Assembly: GCF_029962835.1 (NCBI RefSeq)
Contig: NC_080574.1
Span: forward strand, 38,259,501-38,323,500
DNA from: Magnolia sinica
Taxonomy: Eukaryota > Streptophyta > Magnoliopsida > Magnoliales > Magnoliaceae
DNA: 64,000 bases
Direction: 5' to 3'
Shown: piece after piece, positions 44,481-56,537 of the stretch
Layout of the letters: every line of letters begins with the position of its first letter
Position numbering within the stretch: the stretch's first letter is position 1
The notes under the pieces: generated by a model
The model's input: only the letters and a program-made list of their open reading frames with translations
Told to the model about the DNA's origin: nothing
The model's database searches: none
Translations under genes and position numbers: made by a program

Positions 44481-47400
44481 AATGTATTGATTGTTTGAGA
44501 CAGTTGCAAAACATACTTGTAGCAGAAACGAGTTCACATGAAGAATGTGGTTGAATTAAAGCAGCAAGCATGGTCTAAAGTTAACAAGAGCCAAAAAGCA
44601 AGTGAAATGTTTAGTACTTAACAGTATTAATTACTAAATATTTCACTAAGGTTAGTTTTTAGGATCACCTAGACTCTAGCTTTAGGTCACCTAGGCAAGG
44701 TACCCCACCCTGGGTGCCCTAAGGTAAAGCCTACGATAACAAAGGCAGTAAACCGATTATCTTCAATTTCCTAATCGTTCTCTTTGCTTTCCTAATTTCA
44801 CTTATTTATTTGTTTTCTTCTCATTTTAGTACTTTTCAGTTTTAAACATTTTTATGAACATTATGAGTTTTTCACTGTGACCTTTGAAAGCTTATACAGC
44901 AGAATGCCCAAAAGGATCGATCTGCCATCCAACACGTGGAACCTTGTTGAATTGCTTCTTTATCAAGCGGTGACCTAGAGTTGTTTGATCGATCATATCT
45001 ATGTAATGACACGTTGCTTCATCATGCATGCACCAGCCACCATTTCTAAGCAACAATTTGCAAATTACTCTGACAGCATAAAAATCAAAAATAAATTTAA
45101 TTCAATTTCAACAGTGAAAACTGGTAATAGAACTTAAGAACTGCATACATGAACTTGAACTGGCCAGAGTCTACCAATTTCTTCACTACTTCTTGTGTTT
45201 CCTCATTTTGCTCATCCCACCAACGTTGGAAAAAAGCCTATCGATATCAAAATTGACTTGTGAAGATAATCAATCATTTTTACAAATTAAAAAAAAATCT
45301 AAATACAGGGTATAGATAGATTAAAAAAACTATGAAAAAGCTTGAATATTAGGGAAGACTTTGTGTCCCTAGTGTTTTTGTGTTGAAGAAAAAAATCCCA
45401 TCACATGCATCTTTTACTTGACCAGCATTACTTTCTTATAGTGTTTATGTCATGGAGTTTTTCTAATCGACATGTGTAAGGCAAACCATATTCCACCACA
45501 TCGGCCAACATGGCACATTGATGTGAGATCCAGGCCATCCATTGAGTGGCCCCAACTTCTTAAATGCGTAGGACTAAAATCAGGTAAGTCCACTAATCAT
45601 ATGGGCCACAGTATAAAGCAAGTCAACGGCTAAAAGAACCTTACCACTTTTTTTCTAAGATTTCCTTTTGTTTATAATATTGTAGCACATGTGATGGGTG
45701 CACCAGCCTGACTTTGGGGCCATGGCATCTACACAGAGGGACTCACTTGAACCTAATGGAAAGCTTGGATTTCACACAGCGACATTGCCACATGAGGTGG
45801 TGTGTGGACGGGCTGCTTTATACAAATGTGGAACTAAAAAATCTGTCATGATATGTTATAATTCCCTCTATCTACCCCATCATAATATGAGCCTTATCCC
45901 AACTAATTGGGGTCAGCTTCCTCATATCCAACTAAGCTTATATTTAATCACATGTGCTCTTTATTAGTCCATTTACTTTCAGTTTCATCATCACCCAAAT
46001 CCAGTTTTTTCACATGTTCATTTGACTTCATTAATTTTTCATTCTCTAACATTAGTTTAGTCCATATATATCCAATGCTTATCAACTAAAGAATTAGATT
46101 TCTCATTTTTCTACTATGCCCCTTTAGTAAAGGCATGGTTTCATTAAACGATCAAATAGGGTTCACTCTATCCACCATAGTAGTTCCGTTTGATTTCATC
46201 TGCTCCTCTATGATCTAGGAGTTTTATCCACAACTTTCATCAAATGCCCATTTGGGATCCATTTGGGAACTAGATAATAGGTGGTGAACTAGATGCTATT
46301 AGAATGCTGAAATACTAATTTCATCTGAAGAGGACTCAACGTTCATCAATTGCCCATTAGAATGCTGAAAAACTATTTTCATCAAATGCCTATTTGGGAT
46401 CCATTTGGGAACTAGATAACAGGTGGTGAACTAGATTAAGTAGAGTTTCTTTCATCGTGGCAGCTTAAGGCCTGTAGCTTACACACCATGGACCAATAGA
46501 AACATTGCTTTTGAAATTAAAATTGTGTTATCTAGTTGAGATGACCAATGTTAGCCTGTTAAGGCTTGGAACTTTTGAGTTGGGCTATTGATACTCTATA
46601 TCCCTACTCCTAACACCAAGACAAATGAGTGGGGTATAAGGTTGCTGATTGGATACTTTGGCTTGCAATTGGCAGGTGGTAAATGGTTTTTTTTTTGGGC
46701 AGGAAAACCCATCCTAGCCGCTGAAGCAGGGGGCTACATATGCAACTACACTTGGTGTAAGTGGCTACAGGTTCTGCTTGATAACCATGCTCTTTCATTT
46801 TTTTTGAAATGTTTTCTTGAGCACAAAATTCAAAGGTATGTTGCAGGAAATTCATTGAAGTTATGGTGGCTAGGCACCCACAATTTCTGCATGCTCATTT
46901 CAGTTATGCCCAAAAGATGTGGGCTACATTTCTAGGCAAATTCAACATCAAATGGGTTTCTCAGGTGGATCACACCATGAGAAATAGTGATGATGGAGAA
47001 TTTTGTTATGGACCACACCATAAGAAATTTCTTAGATACATAATGTCAAAATGTTGTGTTTGATGGAGAAGTGTTTCTACATGTAGTGAACTTAGAGTAG
47101 TGAACTTATTTTAACTAGATTGAGACTTTGATTTCCAACTGCTCTATGCTTCTCAGTTCTTCAGTTTGTTTGCCACTTATGAGACATCTAAATCACCATC
47201 ATCTAAGCCTTATCCCAACTAATTGGTGTTGGCTTTTGAGACATCTAAATAAACAGTGAAAATTACATATGTGCTACACTAACCAAGGCTTTAGAACTTG
47301 CCAAAACCAAGTGCACTTGGTTTCGCTAAGGAACAAATTGATAGGTTCCTTTGAAATTATATGTTTCAGGATGAGTTGCTGTGTGACAGGTGGTAGTTTT

Positions 47401-47585
47401 AACTAACAGAGCCGCAAACTTACATATTCCTAGCTACCTAAGTCTCCCATCTTAGTTGATGCGTCAGGTTCACAATGTTACACTACATGCATGTTTTAAC
47501 TCATACTCAATCTTCCTTTAGTCTTTATGTTTCTCTTAGTAGATACTCTCTAATACCTGTCTGGTTGCATATATTGCTTGGAATT
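44481..47585. other. Noncoding interior of F
   Basis: About 3.1 kb without a recognisable protein; frames such as 45,698-45,967 and 46,588-46,935 show no domain. A direct repeat of about 60 bp (TTTGGGATCCATTTGGGAAC and flanks) lies at 46,235-46,294 and 46,377-46,436. CTTATCCCAACTAATTGG occurs at about 45,892 and 47,209; it contains a short palindrome and is a phrase I have seen widely dispersed in plants. Confidence 0.4.
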
Positions 47586-47590
47586 ACAAG

Positions 47591-47664
47591 CAGAGAGAGA
47601 TGCTGATGAGATTTACACCCAAGCGACTCTTCAGCCAATGAAGTCTAATGCCAAAGAAATCTAT
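47591..47664 (+). pseudogene. Captured auxin-response-factor-like exon
   Basis: The frame reads ..AERDADEIYTQATLQPM.., which matches the ARF family signature (TDEVYAQ followed by TLQP or TLLPE) that precedes the B3 DNA-binding domain. It has a plausible splice acceptor (TTACAAG, 47,584-47,590) and a consensus donor GTAAGT at 47,665-47,670, so it looks like a complete small exon taken from genomic DNA. No other ARF exon (B3, Phe-rich, PB1) was found in F. Recognition rests on memory of the motif. Confidence 0.55.
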
Positions 47665-47929
47665 GTAAGTGTCATTTGGTTTTGATGTGCATTGGCTGTC
47701 TTCTTTGTCTTATACAAGATTTTAAAGGAGCATGGAGCTCATGACCCCAAAAGAAGATTTGGCCATTCTAAGGCATTTTTCTAAAATCAGGTCCTTAATC
47801 AAATTGGTCATTTATTGAAGTTTGGGCCAAAAAAGATCGAAATGAAAAATTTGAGAAAACAGGAAAAATTTTCTTTTATAAAGTAAGTATATGGGGCCAA
47901 GTGGTTATGTATTTGCTCCATTAAATTTG

Positions 47930-48272
47930 CTCGAAATTAATGGAGCAGACCCCGGTGTGCGTCGGAGCTATCCGGATGAGCTGGGGTCCCTGGAAGGTGG
48001 GAACTGCTGTTATGACCATGATGAAGCTGTCCATTTCTTATGGACAGCATTGGAGGGGCCTGACTATTTGGACAGGCCGTGTTTATGTATTTGATCAAAA
48101 TTAATGGAGCAGACCCGGATGTGCATCAGAGCTATTCGGAAGAGCGGGGGTCCCTAGAAAGAGGGAACTGCTGTTATGACCATGATGAAGCTGTCCATTT
48201 TTTATGAACAGCATTGGAAGGGCCTGGCCATTTGCACCGGATGGCCGTGTTTATATCTGTTTATATCTGTAT
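47930..48272 (+). repeat. ~162-bp tandem duplication in F
   Basis: Copy 1 (about 47,930-48,091) and copy 2 (about 48,092-48,272) share AAATTAATGGAGCAGACC, GGAACTGCTGTTATGACC and GATGAAGCTGTCCATTT. The second has an extra TATATCTGTT duplication at its end. It lies directly before the telomere-like array. Confidence 0.8.
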
Positions 48273-48278
48273 TTGTAG

Positions 48279-51200
48279 GGACCATACCCTTAACCTAAAC
48301 CAAAACTTATGACCTAAAACCTTAACCTATAACCTAAACCTCAACCTTAACATAAACCTAAACCTTAACCTATAACCTAAAACCTTCACTTAAAACCTAA
48401 AACCTAAACCTAAACCTAAAACCTAAATGTATTCTCAAATCCCTAAACCTACACCTACACCTAATCTTAATCTTAACTCCCTAACCTAAACTTATACCTA
48501 AACTTGAAAACCCAAACATAAACCTGATCCTGAACCCGAACCCGATTTCCTAAACCTAAACCTTAACCTATACCTATAACCTTAACCTAAACCAAAACCT
48601 ATGACCTAAAACCTTAACCTATAACCTAAACCTCAACCTTAACCTAAACCTAAACCTTAACCTAAAACTTAAAACCTAAACCTAAACCTAAAACCTAAAT
48701 GTATTCTCAAATCCCTAAACCTAAACCTACACCTAATCCTAATCTTAACTCCCTAACTTAAACCTATACCTAAACTTGAAAACTCAAACATAAACCGGAT
48801 CCCGAACCCGAACCCGATTTTCAAAACCTAAATCTTAACCTATTCTCAATTTCCTAAACCTATAGCTTATAACCTAAACCTAAACCTAAACCTAAACCTA
48901 TAACCTTAACCTAAACCAAAACCTATGACCTAAAACCTTAACCTATAACCTATAACCTAAACTTATAACCTATAACCTAACCTTAACCTAAACCTTAACC
49001 TATAACCTAAAACCTAAACCTAAACCTAAAACCTAAATGTATTCTCAAATCCCTAAACCTAAACCTACACCTAATCCGAATCTCAACTCCCTAACCTAAA
49101 CCTAAACCTAAACTTAAAAACCCAAACCTAAACCCCATCCCGAACCCGAACCCGATTTCCTAAACCTAAACCTTAACCTATTCTCAATTCCTATAACCCT
49201 AAAGCTTATAACCTAAACCTAAACCTAAAACTGAACCTAAACCTAAACCTAAACCTATGACCTAAAATCTTAACGTAAAACCTATAACCTAAACTTATAA
49301 CATAAATCAAAACATATAAACAAAACCAAAACCTAAAACCTAAACCTATAACCTATAACCTAAATCAAAACATATAACCAAAACTAAAACCAAAACCTCT
49401 AACCTAAACTTGAACCCATTCTCAAATCCCAAAACCTATAACCTAAACCTAAACCTATAACCTATAACCAAAACTTATAATCTAAACCCGAACCCATTCT
49501 CAAATCCCAAAACCTATAACCTAAACCTAAACCTAAACCTAAACCTTAACCTAAACTTATAACATATAACTTAAATCAAAACCCAAACTTAAACCTAAAA
49601 CCTAAACCTATAACCTATAACCTAAATCAAAACCTATTACCTTTCCCTAAACCTTAACATAAACCTATAACCTATAACCTAAATCAAAACCTATTACCTT
49701 TCCCTAAACCTTAACCTAAACCTATAACCTATAACCAAAACCAAAACCTATAACCTAAACCTATAACCTATAACCTAAATCAAAACATACAACCTAAACC
49801 AAAACCAAAATCTATATCCTAAACCCGAACCCATTCTCAAATCCTATAACCTAAACCTAAACCTAAACCTAAACCTAAAACCTATAACCTAAACCAAAAC
49901 CTATAGCCTAAACCCGAACCTATTCTCAAATCCAAAAACCTATAACCTTAACCTAAACCATTAACCTATAACCTAAATCAAAACCTATAACCTAAACCAA
50001 AACTAAAACCTATAACCTAAACCCGAACCCATTCTCAAATTCCAAAACCTATAACCTAAACCTAAACGTTAACCTAAACCTATAACCTATAACCAAAACT
50101 TATAACCTAAACCCGAACCCATTTTCAAATTCAAAAACCTATAACCTAAACCTAAGCCTTAACCTATAACCTAAATCAAAACCTATAACCTAAACCAAAA
50201 CCAAACCTATAACCTAAACCCGAACCCATTCTCAAATCCCAAAACCTATAACTTAAACCTAAACCTTAACCTAAACCGATAGCCTATAACCAAAACTTAT
50301 AACCTAAACCCGAACCCATTCTCAAATCCCAAAACCTATAACCTAAATGTAAACCCGAACTCATTCTCAAATCCCAAAACCTATAACCTAAACTTAAACC
50401 TTAACCTAAACCTATAACCTATAACCAAAGCTTATAACCTAAACCCGAACCCATTCTCAAATTCCAAAACCTATAACCTAAACCTAAACCTATAACCTAT
50501 AACCTAAACCTGAACCAATTCTCAAATTCCAAAACCTATAACCTAAACCTAAACCTTAACCTAAACTTATAACTTATAACCAAAACCTATAACCTAAACC
50601 TAAACCCATTCTCAAATCCCAAAACCTATAACCTAAACCTAAACCTATAACCTATAACCTAAATCAAAACCCAAACCTAAACCTATAACCTATAACCTAA
50701 ATCAAAACCTATTACCTTTCCCTAAACCTTAACTTAAACCTATAACCTATAACCTAAATCAAAACCGAAACCAAAACGTAAAACCTAAACCTATAACCTA
50801 GATCAAAACATATAACCTAAACCAAAACCAAAACTTATAACCTAAACCCGAAACCATTCTTAAATTCCAAAACCTATAACCTAAACCTAAACCTTAACCT
50901 AAACCTATAACCTATAACCAAAACCTATAACCTAAACCCGAACCCATTCTCAAATCCCAAAACCTATAACCTAAACCTAAACCTAAACCTAAACCTTAAC
51001 CTAAACCTATAACTTATAACCTAAATCAAAACCAAAACCTAAACCTAAAACCTAAACCTATAACCTATAACCTAAATCAAAACCTATTACCTTTCCCTAA
51101 ACCTTAACCTAAACCTATAACCTATAACCTAAATCAAAACCAAAACCAAAACCTAAAACCTAAACCTATAACCTATAACCTAAATCAAAACATATAACCT

Positions 51201-53277
51201 AAACCAAAATGAAAACCTATATCCTAAACCCAAACCCATTCTCAAATCCTATAACCTAAACCTAAACCTAACATAAACCTAAACCTAAACCTAAAACCTA
51301 AAACATAAACCAAAATCTATAACATAAGCCAAAGCCAAAACCTATAGCATAAACCCAAACCCATTCTCAAATCCAAAAACCTATAACCTAAACATAAACC
51401 TTAACCTAAACTGTTAACCTATAACCTAAATCAAAACCTATAACCTAAACCAAAATCAAAACCTATAACCTAAACCCGAATCCATTATCAAATCCCAAAA
51501 CCTATAACCTAAACCAAAACCAAAACCAAAACCAAAACCAAAACCTATAACCTAAACCTGAACCCATTCTCAAATCCCAAAACCCAAACCTAAACCTAAA
51601 CCTAAACCTAAAACCTAAACCTAAACCTATAACCTAAACTCAAATCCCTAAACCTTAACTTATAACCTATCCTAAACCTATACTTATAACCTAAAACTAT
51701 TCTCAAATCCCAAAACCTATAACCTAAACCTAACATTTCCCTAAACCTATAACTTAAACTCAATTCCCTAGACCTAAACCTAGACCTAAACTTAAACCTA
51801 TAGCCTAAACTCAAATCCCTAAACCTTAGCCTATAACCTAACCTAAACCTATACTTATAACCTAAAACTATTCCCAAATCCCAAAACCTATAACATAAAC
51901 CTAACCTTTCCCTAAACCTATAACCTAAACTCAATTCCCTAAAGCTAAACCTAGATCTAATCCTAATCTCAACTCCCTAACCTAAACCTAAACCTAAACT
52001 TGAAAACTCAAACTTAAACCCAATCCCGAACCTGAACCCGATTTCCTAAACCTAAACCATAACCCATTCTCAAATCTCAAAACCTATAACCTAAACCAAA
52101 ACCAAAACCTATAACTTAAACCCGAACCCATTCTTAAATCCCAAAACCTATAACATAAACCTAAACCTTAACCTAAACCTATAACCTATAACCTAAACCA
52201 AAACTAAAACCTATAACTTAAGCCCGAACCCATTCTCAAATCCCAAAACCTATAACCTAAACCTAAACCTATAACCTAAACCAGAACCTATAACCTAAAC
52301 CAAAACCAAAATCTATAACCTAAACTTGAACTCATTCTCAAATCCCAAAACCTATAACCTAAACCTAAACCTTAACATAAACCTATAACCTATAACCTAA
52401 ATCAAAACCTATAACCTAAACCAAAACCAAAACCTATAACCTAAACCTAAACCCATTCTCAAATCCAAAAACCTATAACCTAAACCTATAACCTAAACCA
52501 AAACCTATAACCTAAACCAAAACTAAAACCTATAACCTAAACCCGAACCCATTCTCAAATCCCAAAACCTATAACCTAAACCTAAACCGTAATATAATCC
52601 TATAACCTAAACTCAAGTCCCTAAACCTTAACCTATAACCTAACCTAAACCTATACTTATAACCTAAAACTTTTCCCAAATCCCAAAACCTATAACCTAA
52701 ACCTAACCTCTCGCTAAACCTATAACCTAAACTCAATTCCCTAAACCTAAACCTACACCTAATCCTAATCTCAACTCCCTAACCTAAACCTAAAGCTAAA
52801 CTTGAAAACCCAAACTTAAACCCAATCCTGAACTTGAACCTGATTTCCTAAACCTAAACCATAACCCATTCTCAATTCCCTAAAGCTATAACATAAACCT
52901 AAACCTAAACCTAAACCTAACTTAAACTTATAACCTTTCCCTAAACCTTTAACTTAAACCTAAACTTAAAACCTAAATATATTCTCAAATCCTTAAACCC
53001 AAACCTACACCTAATCCTAATCTCAACTCCTTAACCTAAACTTAAACTTGAAAACCCAAACCTAAACCCGATCCCGAACCCAAACCCGATTTCCTAAACC
53101 TAAACCTTAACATATAATCAAGTTCCCAAAAGCTATAACCTAAACCTAAACCTTAACCTAAACCTAAACCTAAACCAAAACCTATAACCTAAAGCTTAAC
53201 CTATAACCTAAACTTAATTATAACCTATAACCTAACCTTAACTTAAACCTATAACCTAAACCTAAACCAAAACCTAT
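48279..53277. repeat. ~5-kb degenerate telomere-like satellite inside F
   Basis: Almost continuous 6-7-bp units CCTAAA, CCTATAA, CCTAAAA and CCAAAA on the plus strand, related to but distinct from the plant telomere unit CCCTAAA. A longer marker phrase (CCCGAACCCATTCTCAAATC) recurs every ~60-200 bp, so the array has higher-order structure. G is nearly absent on the plus strand. Open frames here, such as the minus-strand 108-codon YRFRF-rich one, are artefacts of the repeat. Location inside F is shown by F's ends and target duplication. Confidence 0.92.
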
Positions 53278-53532
53278 GATCATATGGTGAGACCATTTCT
53301 TTTGTGTCAATTTCATTCCTCATTGAGTTTTTTTTTTTTAATTCATTAAGAAAAAAAAAGTGGTTATACGTGATGCACTTCTTTCACTGTCTTTCTTTTC
53401 CCCAATGGGCATTTTAATTTATGAATGACATAACTGTTTGTACGATGATGGAATATACGAAGCTGTTGAAATTTCAGGGTGAAGTCGAGCACATTTCTCT
53501 AATGAAGCCAAAGATTTGTATTTTCAGCATTA

Positions 53533-53725
53533 TTGTAATTGTAACTGTAATTGATTGAATGAATTGGATTGTAATTTATTATAATTGTAATTGATTGAAT
53601 GAAGGATTGTAATTGTAATTGATTGAATGAAGGATTGTAATTGAATGAATGAATGATGTAATTGATTGAATGAAGGATTGTAATTGAATGAATGAATGAT
53701 TGTATAGGTGGTAATTGAATGAACA
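53533..53725 (+). repeat. ATTGTAATTGATTGAATGAA minisatellite
   Basis: About 8-9 degenerate units of 17-30 bp near the right end of F. Confidence 0.8.
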
Positions 53726-53759
53726 AATGATTTTATTTTTTAATATACAAAATAGTTAT

Positions 53760-54070
53760 AGATATTGACCGTAGCCACTAAATCAGACAGGTGTAGCCTT
53801 TTAGATTTTGGCATATTGCTACGGACTTATAGATATGAATAATATTCGTAGTTGTTTCACGTTTTCGCTACAGATATAATTGCTACGGATTATATCTGTA
53901 GTTGTTGTAACCTATAGCTACGAATTAAATCCGTAGCCATAGGTTCCAGACCTATTGTTACGGCACCTATGACGACGGTCGTGAAACGGACTAGCTACAG
54001 ATTTTGTCCATAGCCATAGATCTATGGCTACGGATTTGATCCGTAGCCTTTGCCCCTTTTTTTAGTAGTG
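53760..54070. repeat. Right terminal and subterminal repeats of F
   Basis: At least ten GCTACGGA / TCCGTAGC or near-matches in both orientations, including a GCTACGGAT..ATCCGTAGC palindrome at about 54,026-54,047, ending TTTAGTAGTG. Confidence 0.8.
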
Positions 54071-55374
54071 AGAAGAGCAGTTGTACAACTTGAATATGTA
54101 AGCATTATGGCAATCGAATGTACGTTATGCAATACACTAGACCATATGTTGCATATGTTGTGAGTAAAATCAGTAGGTTTACTAGAAACCCTGGTGTAGA
54201 ACACTAGAATGCAATCAATAGTGTCATTAGTTACTTAAAAGTAATTAAAGACTTAATGTTATTTTACTTAGAGTTTCTTGTCGTATTAGAAAGATATCTA
54301 ATACGAGTTAGGTATTGAGTGCAGAGGACAACAAGTTCACTACAGGGTAGTTCTTCAGCCTAGGAGATGTAGTTGTCTTGGGAATTTAATAAACAAATAT
54401 GCATAACTCACTCGACTTTGGAGTCTGAGTTTATAGTCATGGCTGCCACAAGTAAAGAGACTAAGTGACTAAGGGATCTTTTATTAGAAATCTTGTTTTG
54501 TGTGAAACCTATACTGATTGTTTCATTACATTATAATAATGAAACCACGTTAACTAGAACCTACAACGACACTTATAATGGAAAGTCTAAACATATAAGT
54601 CTACGACATGACTATGTGAGACAGTTAATTAAAGATGTAATCATTGCAATTTTCTATATGAAATCAAGTAATAACTTCATTGATTCAAGATGGAATCATT
54701 GCAATTTTCTATATAAAATCAAGTAATAACTTGACTAATCCTTTTAGTAAACCTCTAACTGAGAGGTAGTAAAGATAACATTTTAAGGGATGGGGTTGAA
54801 ACTCTTCAACCAAAGTTGCAGAAGTAACGAAAACCCAACCCAAAATTAGAAAATCTCTAAGTTCGGGTTGAATAGGTAGAAAAGAGTTACTGATATGTGG
54901 AAAGTTTCAACGTTAAAATTATATATAACCTCATCCAAAATAAGTAATGTTGTATGTTACATATAGAGGATTGAGTCTTAGTACTTTTAATGAATCCAGT
55001 ATATAAGGAGAAGCGTTTTAATAGTAACGGAGACACTGAAAAGATTTCACATATGCGAACGTAAAGGTGGTGCCGCCTCTTATGAAAGTTATAGTTTTTC
55101 TCAAGATCGTTCATGAAACAAGATAAGCACATGACCATTAAATGTTCTGAGTAAGATTTGTGGGAACTCAAATAACACAAAGTGAGTATATGTGTGGTAT
55201 CTCCGGCTCTGTCATTTAGGAATACCTGGTTCAAAGATGCGGTTAATAGGAATTTTGATAGAACTTTGAGATACTTACACTAAGGAAATATTCAAATTGA
55301 AATATGTATTTCTTTATACATATTAGTTATATCTAGTCTATCAGGTGTCTTTTCTTTGAAAATAATTTTCAACC
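54071..55374 (+). pseudogene. Element B RNase H and 3' noncoding region
   Basis: Reading resumes after F with an MYAM..TRP-type RNase H start, VVSKISRF-like degraded text, STLESEFIVMAATSKE and YNGKSKHISLRHDYVRQLI, then the tail SSNNFID. A ~55-bp stretch is duplicated in tandem at about 54,637-54,735 (ATCATTGCAATTTTCTATAT twice). From about 54,780 it is noncoding to the polypurine tract. Confidence 0.78.
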
Positions 55375-55386
55375 AAGTGGGGGATT
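55375..55386 (+). other. Polypurine tract of element B
   Basis: AAGTGGGGGATT directly before the right LTR, the standard copia arrangement. Confidence 0.75.
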
Positions 55387-56537
55387 ACTATTAAAAATAT
55401 TTTGGTTAAAAAATATTATATATATATATATATAGTGTTTGTAAAAAGACTTAGGTTTTTTTAATACCTTTGAGAATAGTCCCCTATCAAATAGGAGAGA
55501 AGAAAAAAATCATCTTAATAAGCAAGGTATTGAGTACCTTAATATTTTCTTAGTGAGACAAAGGAGAATCAAGACTTGCATGTTCCAGTGCGAACATGCA
55601 CACGAGCACATGCACAGGCACGATCATGATCACAGTCACAAATTCAAACTCGGGCTCGATACGAGGACATGAGTATGTAAGGAAGTGTAGTTGTAGAGGC
55701 GCTAGAGACACACTTTGCACTTCGCATATCCGCAGTGCGACAGTGGCTAAGAGAGATAAGTTAGGTGGCTGGGTTTGGAGTGTTTTGGGTAAGAGGTTTG
55801 AGTGAGACCTATTTGCCTTATATATAAGAAAAAAGTAGCCATTTAAGAGGCCTGGTGTAATTGCTCATATAGTAATTAAGTAGACCATGCAAAAATTGTT
55901 GCATGTGGCTAGCCTAATAGTTATAAATACTAGTATGCAGATAGTCTCCTACATGCAAAATGGTCAGAAAATGCCAAATAATGGCTAGTTTCTCACAAAC
56001 GATCAGAAACGGTCCATTGAAATAATGACCCTGAAAACATCACAAATCATTCAACTCATTCTCTCATATGAACCAGTAAAGCTCCAAGTGTTCTCTAATA
56101 AAGCCAGAAGGTTCAATATGAGCCTAAGCCAGCAAGTCCACAAGAACTCGACCGATGTAGTGGTCTAAGGCAGCAAGAACCAGACCAGTGTATTGGTCTA
56201 ATCCAACAAACCCAATCTTTTACTTTCTATCTCTCTTTTCAGTTGGGAATTTTCTTCTAATTTTCATTAGATAGAAAAACTATATTTACAGAGTTCCATC
56301 AGTGGTTCCTTCATGCTTGCTGAATGTAGAACCCTACACAGGCTCGTCGTATCCTGGAAGCAATTTACCCGCAACTTATTAGCAATCTCAATTATTTTGA
56401 GAATGAGTGAATAACATTTTATGACAGCATGATTATACGTGCTTCAGCTGGTCCTTAATATTATATGTTCGGTTTCTTATTTCCTTTTATTTGTAATAAT
56501 TAAACATCTATAATTTGAGATTATCAAATTCTCGACA
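55387..56537 (+). repeat. Right LTR of element B
   Basis: Ends ATCAAATTCTCGACA. Compared with the left LTR it lacks about 55-60 bp around 56,030-56,050 that include the TATA box (left copy 32,699-32,709). It contains a (TA)n run at about 55,418-55,433. Confidence 0.85.

Larger units (their letters stand above)
43046..54070. mobile_element. CACTA (En/Spm) transposon F, 11,025 bp, nested in B
   Basis: The left end CACTACCAAAAAATCGAGCA and inverted right end CACTACTAAAAAAAGGGGCA both continue into AAGGCTACGGA, giving imperfect terminal inverted repeats of about 31 bp. The 3-bp duplication AGA flanks it (43,043-43,045; 54,071-54,073), and element B reads on across it. Subterminal GCTACGGA/TCCGTAGC motifs cluster at both ends. 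No transposase was recognised, so it is probably nonautonomous. About 45% of its length is a telomere-like array, and it carries an apparent host exon. Confidence 0.9.
32005..56537 (+). mobile_element. Ty1/copia retrotransposon B, split by nested insertions
   Basis: The two LTRs (about 32,005-33,200 and 55,387-56,537) are 23 kb apart. Between them the internal region is in three pieces, 33,201-35,248, 41,863-43,045 and 54,071-55,386. They read in order gag, protease, integrase / integrase end and reverse transcriptase / RNase H and polypurine tract. The gaps are exactly filled by element C (with short target duplication) and CACTA element F (AGA duplication). Removing them leaves about 4.5 kb of internal DNA, normal for copia. 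Confidence 0.85.

Noticed and set aside
46588..46935. 115-codon frame in F as a transposase fragment
   Set aside because: No En/Spm transposase motif seen, and the antisense frame is of similar length.
51608..51934. 108-codon minus-strand frame rich in YRFRF
   Set aside because: It is the translation of the telomere-like repeat and has no independent support.
48279..53277. A genuine chromosome end or functional telomere
   Set aside because: Units are degenerate and not CCCTAAA, and ordinary transposon sequence continues on both sides inside one CACTA element.
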